Assembly (NCBI GenBank): GCA_037044905.1
Contig: JBAOKB010000071.1
Span: 248,001-312,000, forward strand
Direction of reading: 5' to 3'
DNA from: Hortaea werneckii
Taxonomy: Eukaryota; Ascomycota; Dothideomycetes; Mycosphaerellales; Teratosphaeriaceae
Length of the DNA stretch: 64,000 bases
The notes below the pieces were generated by a model. It saw only the letters and a list, made by a program, of their open reading frames with translations. It was not told the DNA's origin and searched no databases. The position numbers were made by a program, and so were the translations under genes. This document shows, one piece after another, positions 22,714 to 32,984 of this stretch (positions are counted from its first letter, which is position 1; each line of letters begins with the position of its first letter).

Positions 22714-23274
22714 TGTAGTTGTTTTGCTGCTGAGATGTGTGGGTTGTTTTGGGAGCAGCGTGATGCGATGAAGATGGGGAGGAATAAACAAGAGCAGGGT
22801 TGGGTGTGTGTCTATTTTGGAAAGTAGGGATATATGTTTTCGTGGGCATTGGGGGCAATGAGAGGGCCGCTGGTCCTTTTTTGTGTCCGTCAATGACATT
22901 GTGTTTGAAAGAAAACGGGAACAAAGATTGAAGGTTCTTTGTGTGAATTGCGAAGCCGGCGCTCGAATTGCAAAGGATGATGGGGATCTAGATTGTGGAT
23001 GCGAAGAGCTTATGATTGTATGTGTCAAGGTCGATGCTTGTAACGAGCAATTGGCGTTGCTGTATAAGGACCGAGTAAGTGTCTTCTTAAAAGCTTCCAA
23101 TCAGTCTAGTCGCGCATCCCATTGTGACTTCAAGTATGAGATCAGGTTTACCGGCGTGAGGATGTAGGAAAAGAAACTATATGGGAAGTGAAACCATGTA
23201 TAATTAGATGCATGCAAATGCAGCACGCTGTGCGTCAAGCTGCCAACTTCTGTCGTCGATACCTTGATGATGTT
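22714..23274. other. Spacer between the two small membrane-protein genes
   Basis: This must hold the promoter of membrane protein A and the 3' end of membrane protein B, both on the minus strand. No clear further feature is visible. Confidence 0.4.
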
Positions 23275-23547
23275 TCATGCCTCTGGATGGCCCTGCCGAC
23301 CATACCAACTATCATGATGATGCCTTTGCCCTTGGGTTCTCTCCCTGTCGACCCTCCTCCCTGCCATGTCGTGATGTCGATGCCATGAGCCTCCACAGCA
23401 CTTACACAGGATGATCGCTCCACTCACGACAGCAACGACAATGATGCCGATGACGATAGGAAAGGCCCAGCCTTCAAGCCCCGCACTACGAGGCACGATG
23501 GGTGAGTAGTGGGCAGATGTGTGCATGCTGTGTAGGAGGGAAGGCAT
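23275..23547 (-). CDS. Small single-pass membrane protein B of a tandem pair
   Basis: Ninety residues from ATG 23547, beginning MPSLLHSMHTSAHYSP. A membrane helix at about residues 28-48 (AFPIVIGIIVVAVVSGAIIL) follows, then a Cys-rich juxtamembrane CKCCGG (possible palmitoylation) and a His/Arg-rich tail. The opening matches that of membrane protein A, which lies in the same orientation 562 bases downstream. I therefore treat the two as tandem relatives that conserve their N-terminus. The low-complexity C-terminus could be altered by an unseen intron. Function unknown. Confidence 0.55.
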   Translation of the reverse strand: MPSLLHSMHTSAHYSPIVPRSAGLEGWAFPIVIGIIVVAVVSGAIILCKCCGGSWHRHHDMAGRRVDRERTQGQRHHHDSWYGRQGHPEA

Positions 23548-24474
23548 CTTTGCTTTGCTTGTCTTTGTTAGGGGTGGGGACACGGATGATGAGTAGTAGT
23601 CCTGTTTCTGAGGGTGTTGGAGGGTGAGCTGTGGACCTGCACAGGAGCTTGATGGATATCAGAGGGGTTTGGTTTCGGAAGATGAAGGGACATTTCCAAT
23701 TGATTTTATATCCTTGCCTGGTTGGGGGTCTGGCTTTGTACAGTGCTACAAGTCCTGTTGTCCAAGACAAAGGCTATTGTTGTCTCGCAAGCCGGCATTG
23801 TGCAAGACATGGCGTAAACCCCGTCCATTCACAAGCAGGAGAGCTGTCCAGGTGCTATCGGTTGTCGCGGATCGCGAGAGGCATGACGGCATGACGGATA
23901 TGAAGAATGGGTATGTTTCTAGAAGATCTACAAGAGAGGGCAAGCGGAACTGGGCCATCAGGCGAACAATGCTTGCAACCACGTGCCAACGCTCCCCGAT
24001 TAGCGCCCGTAGACCCTGGAATTTTTCGGCCGGCTAGCCGAAACCCTCTTTTCGCGCGTTTATGTTTGTCCGTCCAAATACATACATAATTATTCGTTTT
24101 GTCCCGGTCAACATTCGCCATCTTCCACGCCAGTAGGGCATTGTGTCTCATGTGTCTCATTCCTCGTCTTCTCCAGCTCGACTGACTTGCCCAACGGTTG
24201 TCCTTGGCATCCAGTCAGGGGCGCGTAGCAACCGGAAAGACAAGGCCAACGATCCGGAGCACCGCGTCTCTGCTGCACGACCGTTGGCGGGCTTTCACGA
24301 ATGGTAGTCGCTCTCGCTACGCAACCGCCGATATTACTTCGACCGGCTCATTTACCAGAGCAAAGCTTGCTGGTGACGTTATAAGAGATCTGGCCGACTC
24401 TGGCTGGCTCTATAGCCCTTCGCCCGTTGTGCTCCATCAATAGTTGACTGCGTTATTGTCATCTCTCGCCTCAC
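23548..24474. promoter_or_regulatory. Divergent promoter region
   Basis: This 927-base region separates membrane protein B (minus) from the 847-residue nuclear protein (plus). Open frames on both strands here have no family resemblance. No TATA box is obvious. Confidence 0.4.
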
Positions 24475-27018
24475 ATGGCCTCTCCCCCGCCGGTGCCGCC
24501 AAAGGACACCCCTCGTAAGGGTTCCATCGACGGCGAATGGCATGGTCCGCCATCAAGCTCCAAGCGAAAGCGAGCCGCCTACGATGAAACCATCTACGAT
24601 CTTCGGAACGGGCGCCTAGAGCCTGCAGAGCCTGATCCTGACGCTCACACGCCCAAACGCACCCGCTCAAACGAACAACGAACGGATGGCAGCTCGGCTG
24701 AAGAGGCAGTCACCGGTCAGCGAAGCCTGAGGAGGAAGAAGAAAGTCAACAACCTATCCCACCTCAGCCTCAGACAGGCTGCCCAGCAGCAGAAGCTGTC
24801 ACCATCCAAGAACTCCAAGTTTCAAGAAGGGAGCCTGACAGACAAACCGAGTGTGAAGCCACCAAGTGCTTTCACCCGCATCATGAGGGAGGACAGCGGC
24901 AACTTCCCTCAGGTCGATGAGCTGATGGAGGACTATGATAGGGATTCGCCAATGGACACAGTTGAGTCTGCAGTCGATCAAGAGAAGGTGATGATGCCTC
25001 AGAGGGTTGAACATATCGCTGCTCATCACACCGATCGACGAGAAGAGCACAATAGCGGAGGCCTGTTCAGGTTTGGCAAGAAGATGGCGGCTAGCTTCCA
25101 CCCAGTCAACTTGTGGAACAAACTTTGGAACGAGACGAAGGAGGAGCTGACGAAGCAAAACATGGAGGAGGCGGAACGTAAGCGGAGGCAGAAGGAAGAG
25201 GCAGAAGCAGCATATGCACAGCTGAAGGCATCAGGCATGCTTCCAGGCAAGCGAGTTGGTCCGGTCCATGACCCGCGCTTGAGCATGACCACACCGACGC
25301 CTCGGGACTCTGGCGTGGTGATGCCAGACAATGAACACAGCAACCAGCCTTCAGGCGGCTCGCAGTTTCTCGCCCCTCCAGATAATGACTTTGCCGCTGG
25401 TGCATCTCCGAACGAGATGGCGGACTTTGGACCAAAAGTCAAAGGTGGCACCCTCAGAGGACGTTTCAATTTTAAGCGTCCATCTATGGCCGATCTCAAG
25501 TCCGGCATCAAACGCGTTCGATCCGATCTCAACATGAATCACGCTGCCGCCTCGAATGATATTGCAGGCCGGGATTCAGAGTCTTCCATGTCGCCCACTA
25601 AACCCGAGCCTGGCCATCCAGGTAGCTCGGTGTTGAAGAAGTCGGCTTCTCGGTACGACATCAAGAAGCAAAACCGGCTCTCGAAGCGTGTATCAGACCT
25701 CGAATCTAAATTGAGGGTGGCGAGGGAAGAATTGAACGAGGCACTGGTCGAGGCTAGCCCGATGCCGAAGCTGGGAAATAGATATGAACGGTTCACGCCG
25801 GTGAGTACAATGAAGAGTAGTAGACCGACGTTTCTCCCAGGACGGCTGCCGACATTGCCCAGTGAAAGGTTTCTTGATCCGGCGAAATTTGGGTTTGACG
25901 ATATTGAGGAGAAGAGCCCGGCGAAGCTCACTGGCGATGGGGCGAGTGAGATACGGAGGGACATGGAAGAGTACATGAATGGTATGGACGATGAGGATGA
26001 GGTACCAGTGAAGAAGACGCAATCAACGCCGAGTACGAATGCACCGCGAGCAAACGGCATGTTCAACCTGACGAACGAGAACATCGAGGCACTTCCGCAG
26101 AGGGTCAAAGAACACAGCGACAGGATCAACGAGTACGGAGTGACCTCTGAACTTAAGGCATCCACTAGCAACGACTTCGAAGACGACTGGGACGATCTTG
26201 ATCCTGCCGTCGCCAGAACTGCAAACCCTGAACACAAGGGCGGGCGGACGCTGGGTAACGAGGAAAGAGACGGAGATAGCATAGACGTCAAGCTTAAGAA
26301 GACCGAAACCAAGAAAGATCGAGCCAGGCCCAAGTCCAAGAAGCGCAAGTCGGGTGCGAACGAAGACGACGGGATTTACAAACCTGGCAAAGATACTGAC
26401 GAAGACGAGGACGATGAGTGGGACCAGCCGACTCCAAGGAAGAAGAGGAAATCGGCAGGACACAGTGGCCAACACAGCTCCCCACAGGTCAAGAAACGCG
26501 CAGACAATGTGACGAAGAAGACGACAAAGGGCAAGAAGAAAGAAACACTGGAAGCAGCACCCGCTGTAGTGATCGAAGACCATAGCACAACCCAGCAGGA
26601 AGCGGATGCTGGCGCCGCCGAGTCTGCTGATGGGCAAGACAGCGGGCGGCGCAGTCTAGACTCCCAAGCCGAGACCCTAGAGCCCCTTTACGAGGAAGAA
26701 GAGCTGCAAAGTACAACCACCGTGGCTTTGAAAGGAGAGCCGAAGAAGCCCACAGCTACAGCCACGCCTGCCAGACATGCAAGGCGCGGAAGCCGAGGGA
26801 CGCCCGACAGCGAGGAGAAAGTTATGCGACGATCTGTTGAAGGCAAGCGAGTCATCAGCCCGCCTCCTCCCGCCGACGGGAACAAAGTGGCGGAAGTCGT
26901 GCGGGAGCAAGTCACTGCGGTTCCAGGCAAGGATGGTGTACCCGCACTGCCGAACCAAGGGAAGAAGTCCAAGAAGCAAGTTCGAGAGGACTTTGAGTGG
27001 CCTGAAGATGTCTTTTAA
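24475..27018 (+). CDS. Large disordered basic/acidic nuclear protein, conserved in fungi, function unknown
   Basis: This is a single uninterrupted frame of 847 residues, the longest clean frame in the window. Nuclear localisation-like clusters occur early (SSKRKRAAYDE and HTPKRTRSNE) and late (TPRKKRKSAGH). A conserved-looking segment, KFQEGSLTDKPSVKPPSAFT, lies near residue 120, followed by FRFGKKMAASFHPVNLWNKL and a predicted helix rich in Glu/Lys (EEAERKRRQKEEAEAAYAQL). A short coiled coil (LSKRVSDLESKLRVAREELN) lies near residue 410. The last third alternates acidic and lysine-rich stretches and ends REDFEWPEDVF. This resembles ascomycete proteins loosely called nuclear RNA-binding proteins, but I see no RNA-binding fold. 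Chromatin or nuclear-body association is an inference. Confidence 0.75.
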   Translation: MASPPPVPPKDTPRKGSIDGEWHGPPSSSKRKRAAYDETIYDLRNGRLEPAEPDPDAHTPKRTRSNEQRTDGSSAEEAVTGQRSLRRKKKVNNLSHLSLRQAAQQQKLSPSKNSKFQEGSLTDKPSVKPPSAFTRIMREDSGNFPQVDELMEDYDRDSPMDTVESAVDQEKVMMPQRVEHIAAHHTDRREEHNSGGLFRFGKKMAASFHPVNLWNKLWNETKEELTKQNMEEAERKRRQKEEAEAAYAQLKASGMLPGKRVGPVHDPRLSMTTPTPRDSGVVMPDNEHSNQPSGGSQFLAPPDNDFAAGASPNEMADFGPKVKGGTLRGRFNFKRPSMADLKSGIKRVRSDLNMNHAAASNDIAGRDSESSMSPTKPEPGHPGSSVLKKSASRYDIKKQNRLSKRVSDLESKLRVAREELNEALVEASPMPKLGNRYERFTPVSTMKSSRPTFLPGRLPTLPSERFLDPAKFGFDDIEEKSPAKLTGDGASEIRRDMEEYMNGMDDEDEVPVKKTQSTPSTNAPRANGMFNLTNENIEALPQRVKEHSDRINEYGVTSELKASTSNDFEDDWDDLDPAVARTANPEHKGGRTLGNEERDGDSIDVKLKKTETKKDRARPKSKKRKSGANEDDGIYKPGKDTDEDEDDEWDQPTPRKKRKSAGHSGQHSSPQVKKRADNVTKKTTKGKKKETLEAAPAVVIEDHSTTQQEADAGAAESADGQDSGRRSLDSQAETLEPLYEEEELQSTTTVALKGEPKKPTATATPARHARRGSRGTPDSEEKVMRRSVEGKRVISPPPPADGNKVAEVVREQVTAVPGKDGVPALPNQGKKSKKQVREDFEWPEDVF

Positions 27019-27793
27019 GCCGCGCGAAGGGAAGAAGAGGCATTGAACTTCGTTCGAATGAGAGAGGGGGAGGCGAGGGGGAGAACGTGGCACATGTGTA
27101 TAATCTGCACAGGGCTAAAAACAAGAAAAAAAAAGGCCCAAAGCATGGGGTTGTGCATAAGACTTTCACAGAACAACAACAAACGATGACGAGAAAACAG
27201 AATGTCGATTTTACTCACGGCTTCGGGAATGGGTCCAATGGTTTTTTTTTTTTTTTTTTTTAACGGGCCAGAAATGCCGCTCTTGTGCTTCTTCACGGCT
27301 GTGCTTTGACGACGGATCGATAGAAGGTTTTTTCATTTTTGGTATCAGAGCGGCTTGGGTGTGTAAATCTCAGCGAGCGAGGAGTTCTTTTGCAAAAGAG
27401 GAAGGAAATGTTAATAGTCTTGTAATCACATCTACATAATCAACAATCCATGAGCCTTTTTTCTTCGAGACTTTGCTTCTAAAGTATGAGACTTATCATC
27501 CCTTAGTATCCGTTGTCCGTGAAACACTGAGAGTCAGTCTTATGTGCTCAAGCAGACAACATCCAGCTTGTTAAGTTCTCGATCCATTTGCAGCGGCAAT
27601 GGGATTCCTTCGTGTCAACAAGGTTGGATGGTTTATCTAGCAAAATACATGAAAGCGCAGTTCGTTGCCGTCGTCCGGCAAGAGCTGTCACTTTTTGGAA
27701 GAAAAGCAATCGCTTGAACGACTTAAGCGACGTCACGACGAACAAATCATGGTAAACGAAGTCGTCCATATTCCCGACAACCCTTCCTATCGC
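27019..27793. other. Convergent intergenic region with a T20 tract
   Basis: This region lies between the stop codons of the large nuclear protein (plus) and PCF11 (minus). It includes a run of about 20 T at 27242-27261. Otherwise it looks like ordinary 3' UTR sequence from both sides. Confidence 0.5.
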
Positions 27794-30054
27794 TCAACCC
27801 ATCCTCATCCTGGTCCCATTCCCCGCCAACCCTCCCTCCGCCTTCCGCTTCCCCAACATCGAATCCGGCGTCGCACTCCTTTGCCTCTGATGGCCCAGCG
27901 CCCCACTACCCAATGCCGCAGCCATTGCATTCCCACCGCTCCCACCACCGCCCATCGGCAACGCCGTCGCCTTCTTAATCTCCTCCACACACGTCGCGTG
28001 GGCAATCTTCCCATTCCACACGACCGCGTTCCCAAACACCCAGTCCTGCATTTCCTCCGAATACGAGCTGCGCATCTCCTCCTGGCAGATGGAGCACGTA
28101 TTGCGCGTCATACCGGGCGGGGCACGCACATTCCTATCCTGGGGCCCTTTATCCCTCTTGGCCGCCGCGTTGGCCGCATGCGCGGCGGCATCGGCAGCGG
28201 TAGTCGAGGGGTCGAACTCGAGGAGCTGGATCCAGTCCATCTCGTCCATGAACCAGTTGCGGTGCTGGCCGCGGCCGAGACTGGGGTCGGCCATGCGCTG
28301 GTTCTGGCGAAAGTGCCAGTCGAGGTGCATGTTCTTCTTTGCGCGGCCCTCGTCGGTGGCGAGGAAGCGGCGCCCGCAGTTGCTGCATTGGTTGGGTTGC
28401 TCGTCGTAGAGGGAGCGGACGAGCTCGGGACGGAACTGCTTGAGTCCTGCGGTGGAGAAGGGCATTCTGGGTTTGCCAAGTGGTGCCGATGGCGCTGTTG
28501 GCGTGCCGGCCTGGGAAGGTGGCGGGAGAATGCTAGAGAGCGATTGCAATAATGACGCCGTCGATTGCTGTGCTGGTTGCGGGGTATTTGCTTGTGGCGC
28601 TGGAGGAGGTTGTGTTGCTGGAGTTGGTGTGCCTCCAATGACGCCGCTCTTTGTGAGCGCAGCTAGGAGATCGGCCGTATTTGAGGGTGGTGCGGCGTTG
28701 TTTTGAACGGCATTGAGCTGATTGTGGGGGGCGTTTTGCAATGCTGGGGCTGCCGTCTGAATTTGTGGAGTGCTCGGTTTTTGACCGTTAGCAAGCAGGG
28801 CCTGTAATCCATTCAGTGCGCCAGGTGCCAAGATGGAAGGTGCTGGAGACTGTGAGGGAGGCGGTTGTGCGAAGGGCGTAGGCATCTGTGCCTGCTGGTA
28901 CGGCTGCGGAACAGGTGCGGGTGGTTGCCACTGTGAAGTCGTAGAGGGATGCATTTGAGGAGTCGACGTATGCTGAGGATGAGGTGACGGGGCGGGCGGT
29001 TGCCATTGAGGAAATGGAGGCTGTGCTTGGGGTGTCGGCGGAGGGAAGCGCGCAATCATGCCCGACACGGTGTCGCGCACTTGATGTAGCTGCTGCGCCG
29101 GAACCATACCGCTCTCGACAACCTGCTTCAGCTGAATTACCGCGTTTAGCTGCGTCTGTATTTCCTTGTCGTAGGGTGACGTTGCGAATTTTGCCTTGAC
29201 CCTTTCAAGCAAGGATGAAATATCAGATTTGAGTGTCTGCACATCGACAGGTGGAGGCTGAGCTGGCGTATGGGGTAATGAATACTGTTGCGGAGTTGAC
29301 GAAGGTTGAGGATACATTTGCTGGAAGGCATGTTGCTGCGGCGTGGGCTGCAAAGCATTAGCGACAAATTCCTTAGATCCGAATCTAACGTGCTTACCTG
29401 CTGACTGGGATGGCCGTAGTACATTTGCTGGTGATGCAACGGTGGACCAAATTGCCCATTGAACTGCGGAGGAGTAGGAGTATTTCTATGCCCTGCCAAC
29501 TGCGGCTGTCCCTGACGCTGCTTCTGCAAGGCAGTTCTCAGCTGAATCATGGCATTTTCAATGGGCCGGACTGCTTCTGGCGGAAACACAGGTCGTGTAT
29601 CAAGCGACCCTGGCACCGGTTCTTTCCACGTCTTCAGCAGACCATCCATAGCACGCCTAGTGCCTTGATCTACCAGTCGATACGCCTCCATAAACGTGCT
29701 GAAAAGGTTGCGCCCTAAGTAGACAGTGTAGGGAGTGCCGACATTCTTGATAATGCTGTCTAGTACGTAGAGGGCGGGCAGCTTGCGGGTCGGGGCAGTC
29801 TAGCAGCAATCAGTACCGTCCAAATGCATATTCAGTTGGTCTTATGTCACGCGATTCCGTTGTCTTACCGTTTTGATATGATTCTCAAGCACCCTTGAGA
29901 TGGATTGCGCATGCTCTGTGCTCTCTCGCGCGATATTTGTTAAGTTCTCAATCGCGAAGCGGTCGTTTCGTTGCAAGTCTCTGAGCGATTCCTCAAAGTC
30001 TGACGCTATGTCAGACCCGCCAGAGAGTGAACCTCTAGGCGACCTGGCAGACAT
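27794..30054 (-). CDS. PCF11: mRNA cleavage and polyadenylation factor subunit Pcf11
   Basis: Pcf11 binds the Ser2-phosphorylated Pol II C-terminal domain and bridges cleavage factor IA to termination. Exons 30054..29869, 29799..29398 and 29347..27794 give 713 residues with no frame problem. The N-terminal CTD-interacting domain covers about residues 8-135 (DFEESLRDLQRNDRF, RKLPALYVLDSIIKNVGTPY, MDGLLKTWKEP). A Gln/Pro-rich linker with a predicted helix (DVQTLKSDISSLLERVKAKF) follows. The C-terminus has the paired zinc fingers: CSNCGRRF with HLDWHFRQN, and CSICQEEM with a later HATC, flanking the FMDEMDWIQLLEFD segment. The start at ATG 30054 (MSARSPRGS) gives the usual short lead into the CID. 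Confidence 0.95.
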
Positions 30055-30412
30055 GACAAGCACGGCAACGACGAGAGTAATTCACAAGCAAATAGCCTCT
30101 GTGCACTAGGCTCGTGAAGAGCAGTAAGGCTGCAGACGAGATGGCCACCAACGGGCAGCGACAACTGCAGAAATGTAGACGTTCGCGCCGAATCTGAGTT
30201 TGCTCAGCTCGAGCGCGGAAAAGATAGACAGTCCACCCCAGTGAAGCAGCACAGAAATGCAGCAGTGTGATGTCTAATTTCTAGCTAAAGCTCATGAAGC
30301 GCGAACCAAAAGTTCCGGTCCACCGTTTGCACGCAGTGAATACTCTTCTCCCTAGCTCTTGCTGCCCAGGGTCCTCCTTCTCCCACCACCAGTGTGGTCA
30401 CGACTGGAGCCG
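30055..30412. other. Intergenic region upstream of PCF11
   Basis: This 358-base stretch lies between the PCF11 start codon and the orphan minus-strand exon. It presumably carries the PCF11 promoter. I see no other feature in it. Confidence 0.4.
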
Positions 30413-30667
30413 CTATACCGTCCTCCTCAATTTTGACAGAAGATTCTTCTTCCTCTCCAGGTGAACGATGTGAGGCCCAGTAATTAATGTGCTCCGTCTT
30501 GAGCCGTCCTCGTTGGTGATGAGAAAGGTAAGAAAGCCTGGTGTCTGTTCCGAGCGTGGATGTGAATACTGTAATCTCAAGTATTCACCCGTGTCGCCTA
30601 ATACGAATCCTTTCGGGAAAGGGACCAGGATGTCGCGGAGTCTTGGATACACTGATGCTGTAGACAA
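30413..30667 (-). CDS. Orphan exon encoding a short conserved-looking protein segment
   Basis: This minus-strand frame ends LSKLRRTV-stop. It contains YPRLRDILVPFPKGFVLGDT, then YLRLQYSHPRSEQTPGFLTF and a STLITGPHIVHLERK segment. The composition is that of a real folded domain, not chance sequence. There is no ATG in frame before a stop. The frame can start after an acceptor-like CTGTAG or TCTACAG near 30660-30690, so it may be the last exon of a gene whose first exon I cannot identify, or a remnant. I do not recognise the family. Confidence 0.35.
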   Translation of the reverse strand: MSTASVYPRLRDILVPFPKGFVLGDTGEYLRLQYSHPRSEQTPGFLTFLITNEDGSRRSTLITGPHIVHLERKKNLLSKLRRTV

Positions 30668-30786
30668 AGGCTTGAAAGACGCGCTCTACAGCCGTGAGAC
30701 ACGAGACGAGTAGCTCGGCTGTCGGATCGTTTTCCGGCGGCAATCGCCGCTAGCGCCTGTTGTCGCCCCCTACGTCATTTAGAGCC

Positions 30787-30810
30787 CTGCACCTGCACCT
30801 GCACCTGCAC
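30787..30810. repeat. Hexanucleotide tandem repeat (CTGCAC)x4
   Basis: Four perfect copies of CTGCAC lie in the noncoding region upstream of the secreted inhibitor gene. It is a simple microsatellite with no evident function. Confidence 0.7.
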
Positions 30811-31023
30811 CCATCACTTTGATATACACCTGACCTACGGACTGGCTGTCAATTTTTATTTGCTCCGAATCATAGACTAGAGAACGCTGCAGTTGCACTT
30901 TGAGCGCTCATAGACATTGATCTCCAGACAAGCAAGGAGACTACCTAGGTCCATATCAACCCGAGCCGAAATCGTCCACCGAGAGACAGCTGCACCTGTT
31001 CAATCAATTAAGAAGGATCAAAA

Positions 31024-31371
31024 ATGAAACTTCAACTCGCCTTTCTCCTCATTGCTCTGTTCGCAGTGCTCTCCCTGGCCGCGGACTCGGACAGACAAGT
31101 CATTGTGAGCTATCCAAAGGGCACTCCTCAGAAAATCATGGACGAAGCCATGGAGGAGATCAGGAAGGCGGTGAGCTATGCCCAACGAGACCATGGCATC
31201 TAGACTTCACTGACAAGAGGCCAGGGCGGTATGATCGAGCACGAATACAGCCTGATCAAGGGTTTTGTGGCCACCGGACCTGCAAAGATCTTTGAGACCG
31301 TCAAGACGATGGGTGAGGGCCACAACGTGTTGGTGGAGGAAGACAAGGACGTCCACGCGATCAACTCCTAG
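31024..31371 (+). CDS. Small secreted inhibitor-I9/Pbi2-like protein
   Basis: Exons 31024..31170 and 31225..31371 give 97 residues. The N-terminus MKLQLAFLLIALFAVLSLAA is a strong signal peptide. The mature part QVIVSYPKGTPQKIMDEAME, then IRKAGGMIEHEYSLIKGFVA, TGPAKIFETVKTMG and NVLVEEDKDVHA follow the beta-alpha-beta-beta-alpha-beta pattern of subtilisin propeptides and the yeast proteinase B inhibitor Pbi2 (I9 family). The intron falls exactly between IRKA and GGMIEHEY. Known relatives are cytosolic or vacuolar; this one carries a secretion signal, so it may act on extracellular subtilases or travel to the vacuole. No protease domain follows, so it is a free-standing inhibitor. Confidence 0.85.
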
Positions 31372-32984
31372 GCACCACATGAGGTCTATGCGGTGCCGCG
31401 TAGGGTAACAAGTTACTATCTGGGCGGCCTAAACTGTACGATACGAATGGGTTGTACTGCTTTTGCGAACGCTTCTTTTCGGAACACGGGCGTAGGAGGG
31501 GAACACGATAATGCTTTTACGAGGAAAACGAAAATAACAATGTGGAAGGCGCCGGATCTGGTGCGGCTTTGATCGAATCGTGTTACCAAAGGTATCATGC
31601 GATCGTAGCTAAGTGTACCAAACAATGTCATGGTAAAGATGCGAGCTCACGTCAGATATCTCACAAGAATCTACTACCCCAGATCGTGATCGAGCACTCA
31701 TGACATTTAAGGATGAAACGAGTCTAAATCAGGCCATTAAACTTCTTCAAATCGTTGCGGAGACGCGCATTATCGTGTGCGCTTGTAAGAGCCGAACTCC
31801 AAAAGCATGGCAATGAAGCGCATGGACCTAAAAGCGCTTTGACAAGTAAACATCCTCTTCCTTTTTCAATGTCGTCCAGGCATACCCTCCTACGTCGTTT
31901 CGAAGACACCTAGGTAAGTTTAGACATCCGTGTCTTGGCGTACAAATTCTATGGTAATGCTGCAAGCCACTGGCGCTGAGAAGCGAATAGCATAACCCGG
32001 AGACCCCGCAATTTGATAAGGAGAAACGAATCTTTCGCCGCCCGCGAAGCATCAGAAAACGTAGCTGGTGCTTCTTTTGCACCCGGGGATCAGTATTGCA
32101 GTACAAATCGGGATTCCGACCTGCAAAGCGGTGGGGCACATCCAGACCCGCGCTGCCTCTTTTTGCGATATGAACTTGTTTATCCCGGAAATTGCATGCA
32201 TGCCTGTGGCAGCGCCTGTTTCGCCTCAGCTGTCACGAAACCATCGGCATACCGAAACTCACGTGGTCCGTACCCGGGAGCCGAACGTGCAGATGATGGA
32301 CCAATGAATACCAGGAGGGCCGGCCTCCGCCCGCGATGGAGCTATACTGGTAGCCGGGCTTGCCTTGAACAGGGAAGTGGACGCTGGAAAAAGATTGCTC
32401 TGGCCGCCGCCAAGCAGTGCCAGATATGCGTAGTAACTGACAAGGCTGGCAACCCCTAGCGAATCTCCCGATGAGCTGGTAGCCTTGACCGTCGCTCGTG
32501 AGCGCTACAGGCATGTGCCTCTGAAGCTTGTTACAGGGCTGCGACCGGTTAGGCGGCTGGCTATGGTTGCTGGAGCACCCGTGAGTAATCTTCAGATCTC
32601 CGAGCGTTTCTGTCCTAGGTGAGGGGGACAAGTCTCCAAGCTCAAGGCAGGGTTCTGGTGAGAAGTAGAGCGCACTGGCTTAGTTGGTCGCTTGGAATCC
32701 TTGGCGAAGAGGCTCATACAGCCAGCCTTGCCATGGATGCCTATATCTTCCTGTGACGTGACGGGACAGCTGAATACTAGATAGCCACAGTAGCCTATTA
32801 AGGGTCATGTATATCATACTACAGTGTTTGATACTCGCTGATCCCCCCAATTCTCATCCTAGTCGCCTTCCTCGAAGTTCGCGAAACTTCCTAAAGCTCT
32901 GCATTCTATATTTGTCCGCGATTGCAGGAATAAGCAAGGCGCAACATTTCTCACCAGCAGCCTCCACTTTGACAGCTTCCTTAG
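31372..32984. other. Long gene-poor interval
   Basis: About 1.6 kb lies between the I9-like gene and the bHLH gene. All open frames are short, mutually overlapping on both strands, and show no domain or ascomycete-like splice structure. I see no transposon remnant, tandem repeat or tRNA. Confidence 0.45.

Noticed and set aside
22714..23100. N-terminal extension of membrane protein A
   Set aside because: It lacks an ATG start, has low-complexity content, and the conserved start MPHLLH matches the neighbouring gene exactly at ATG 22713.
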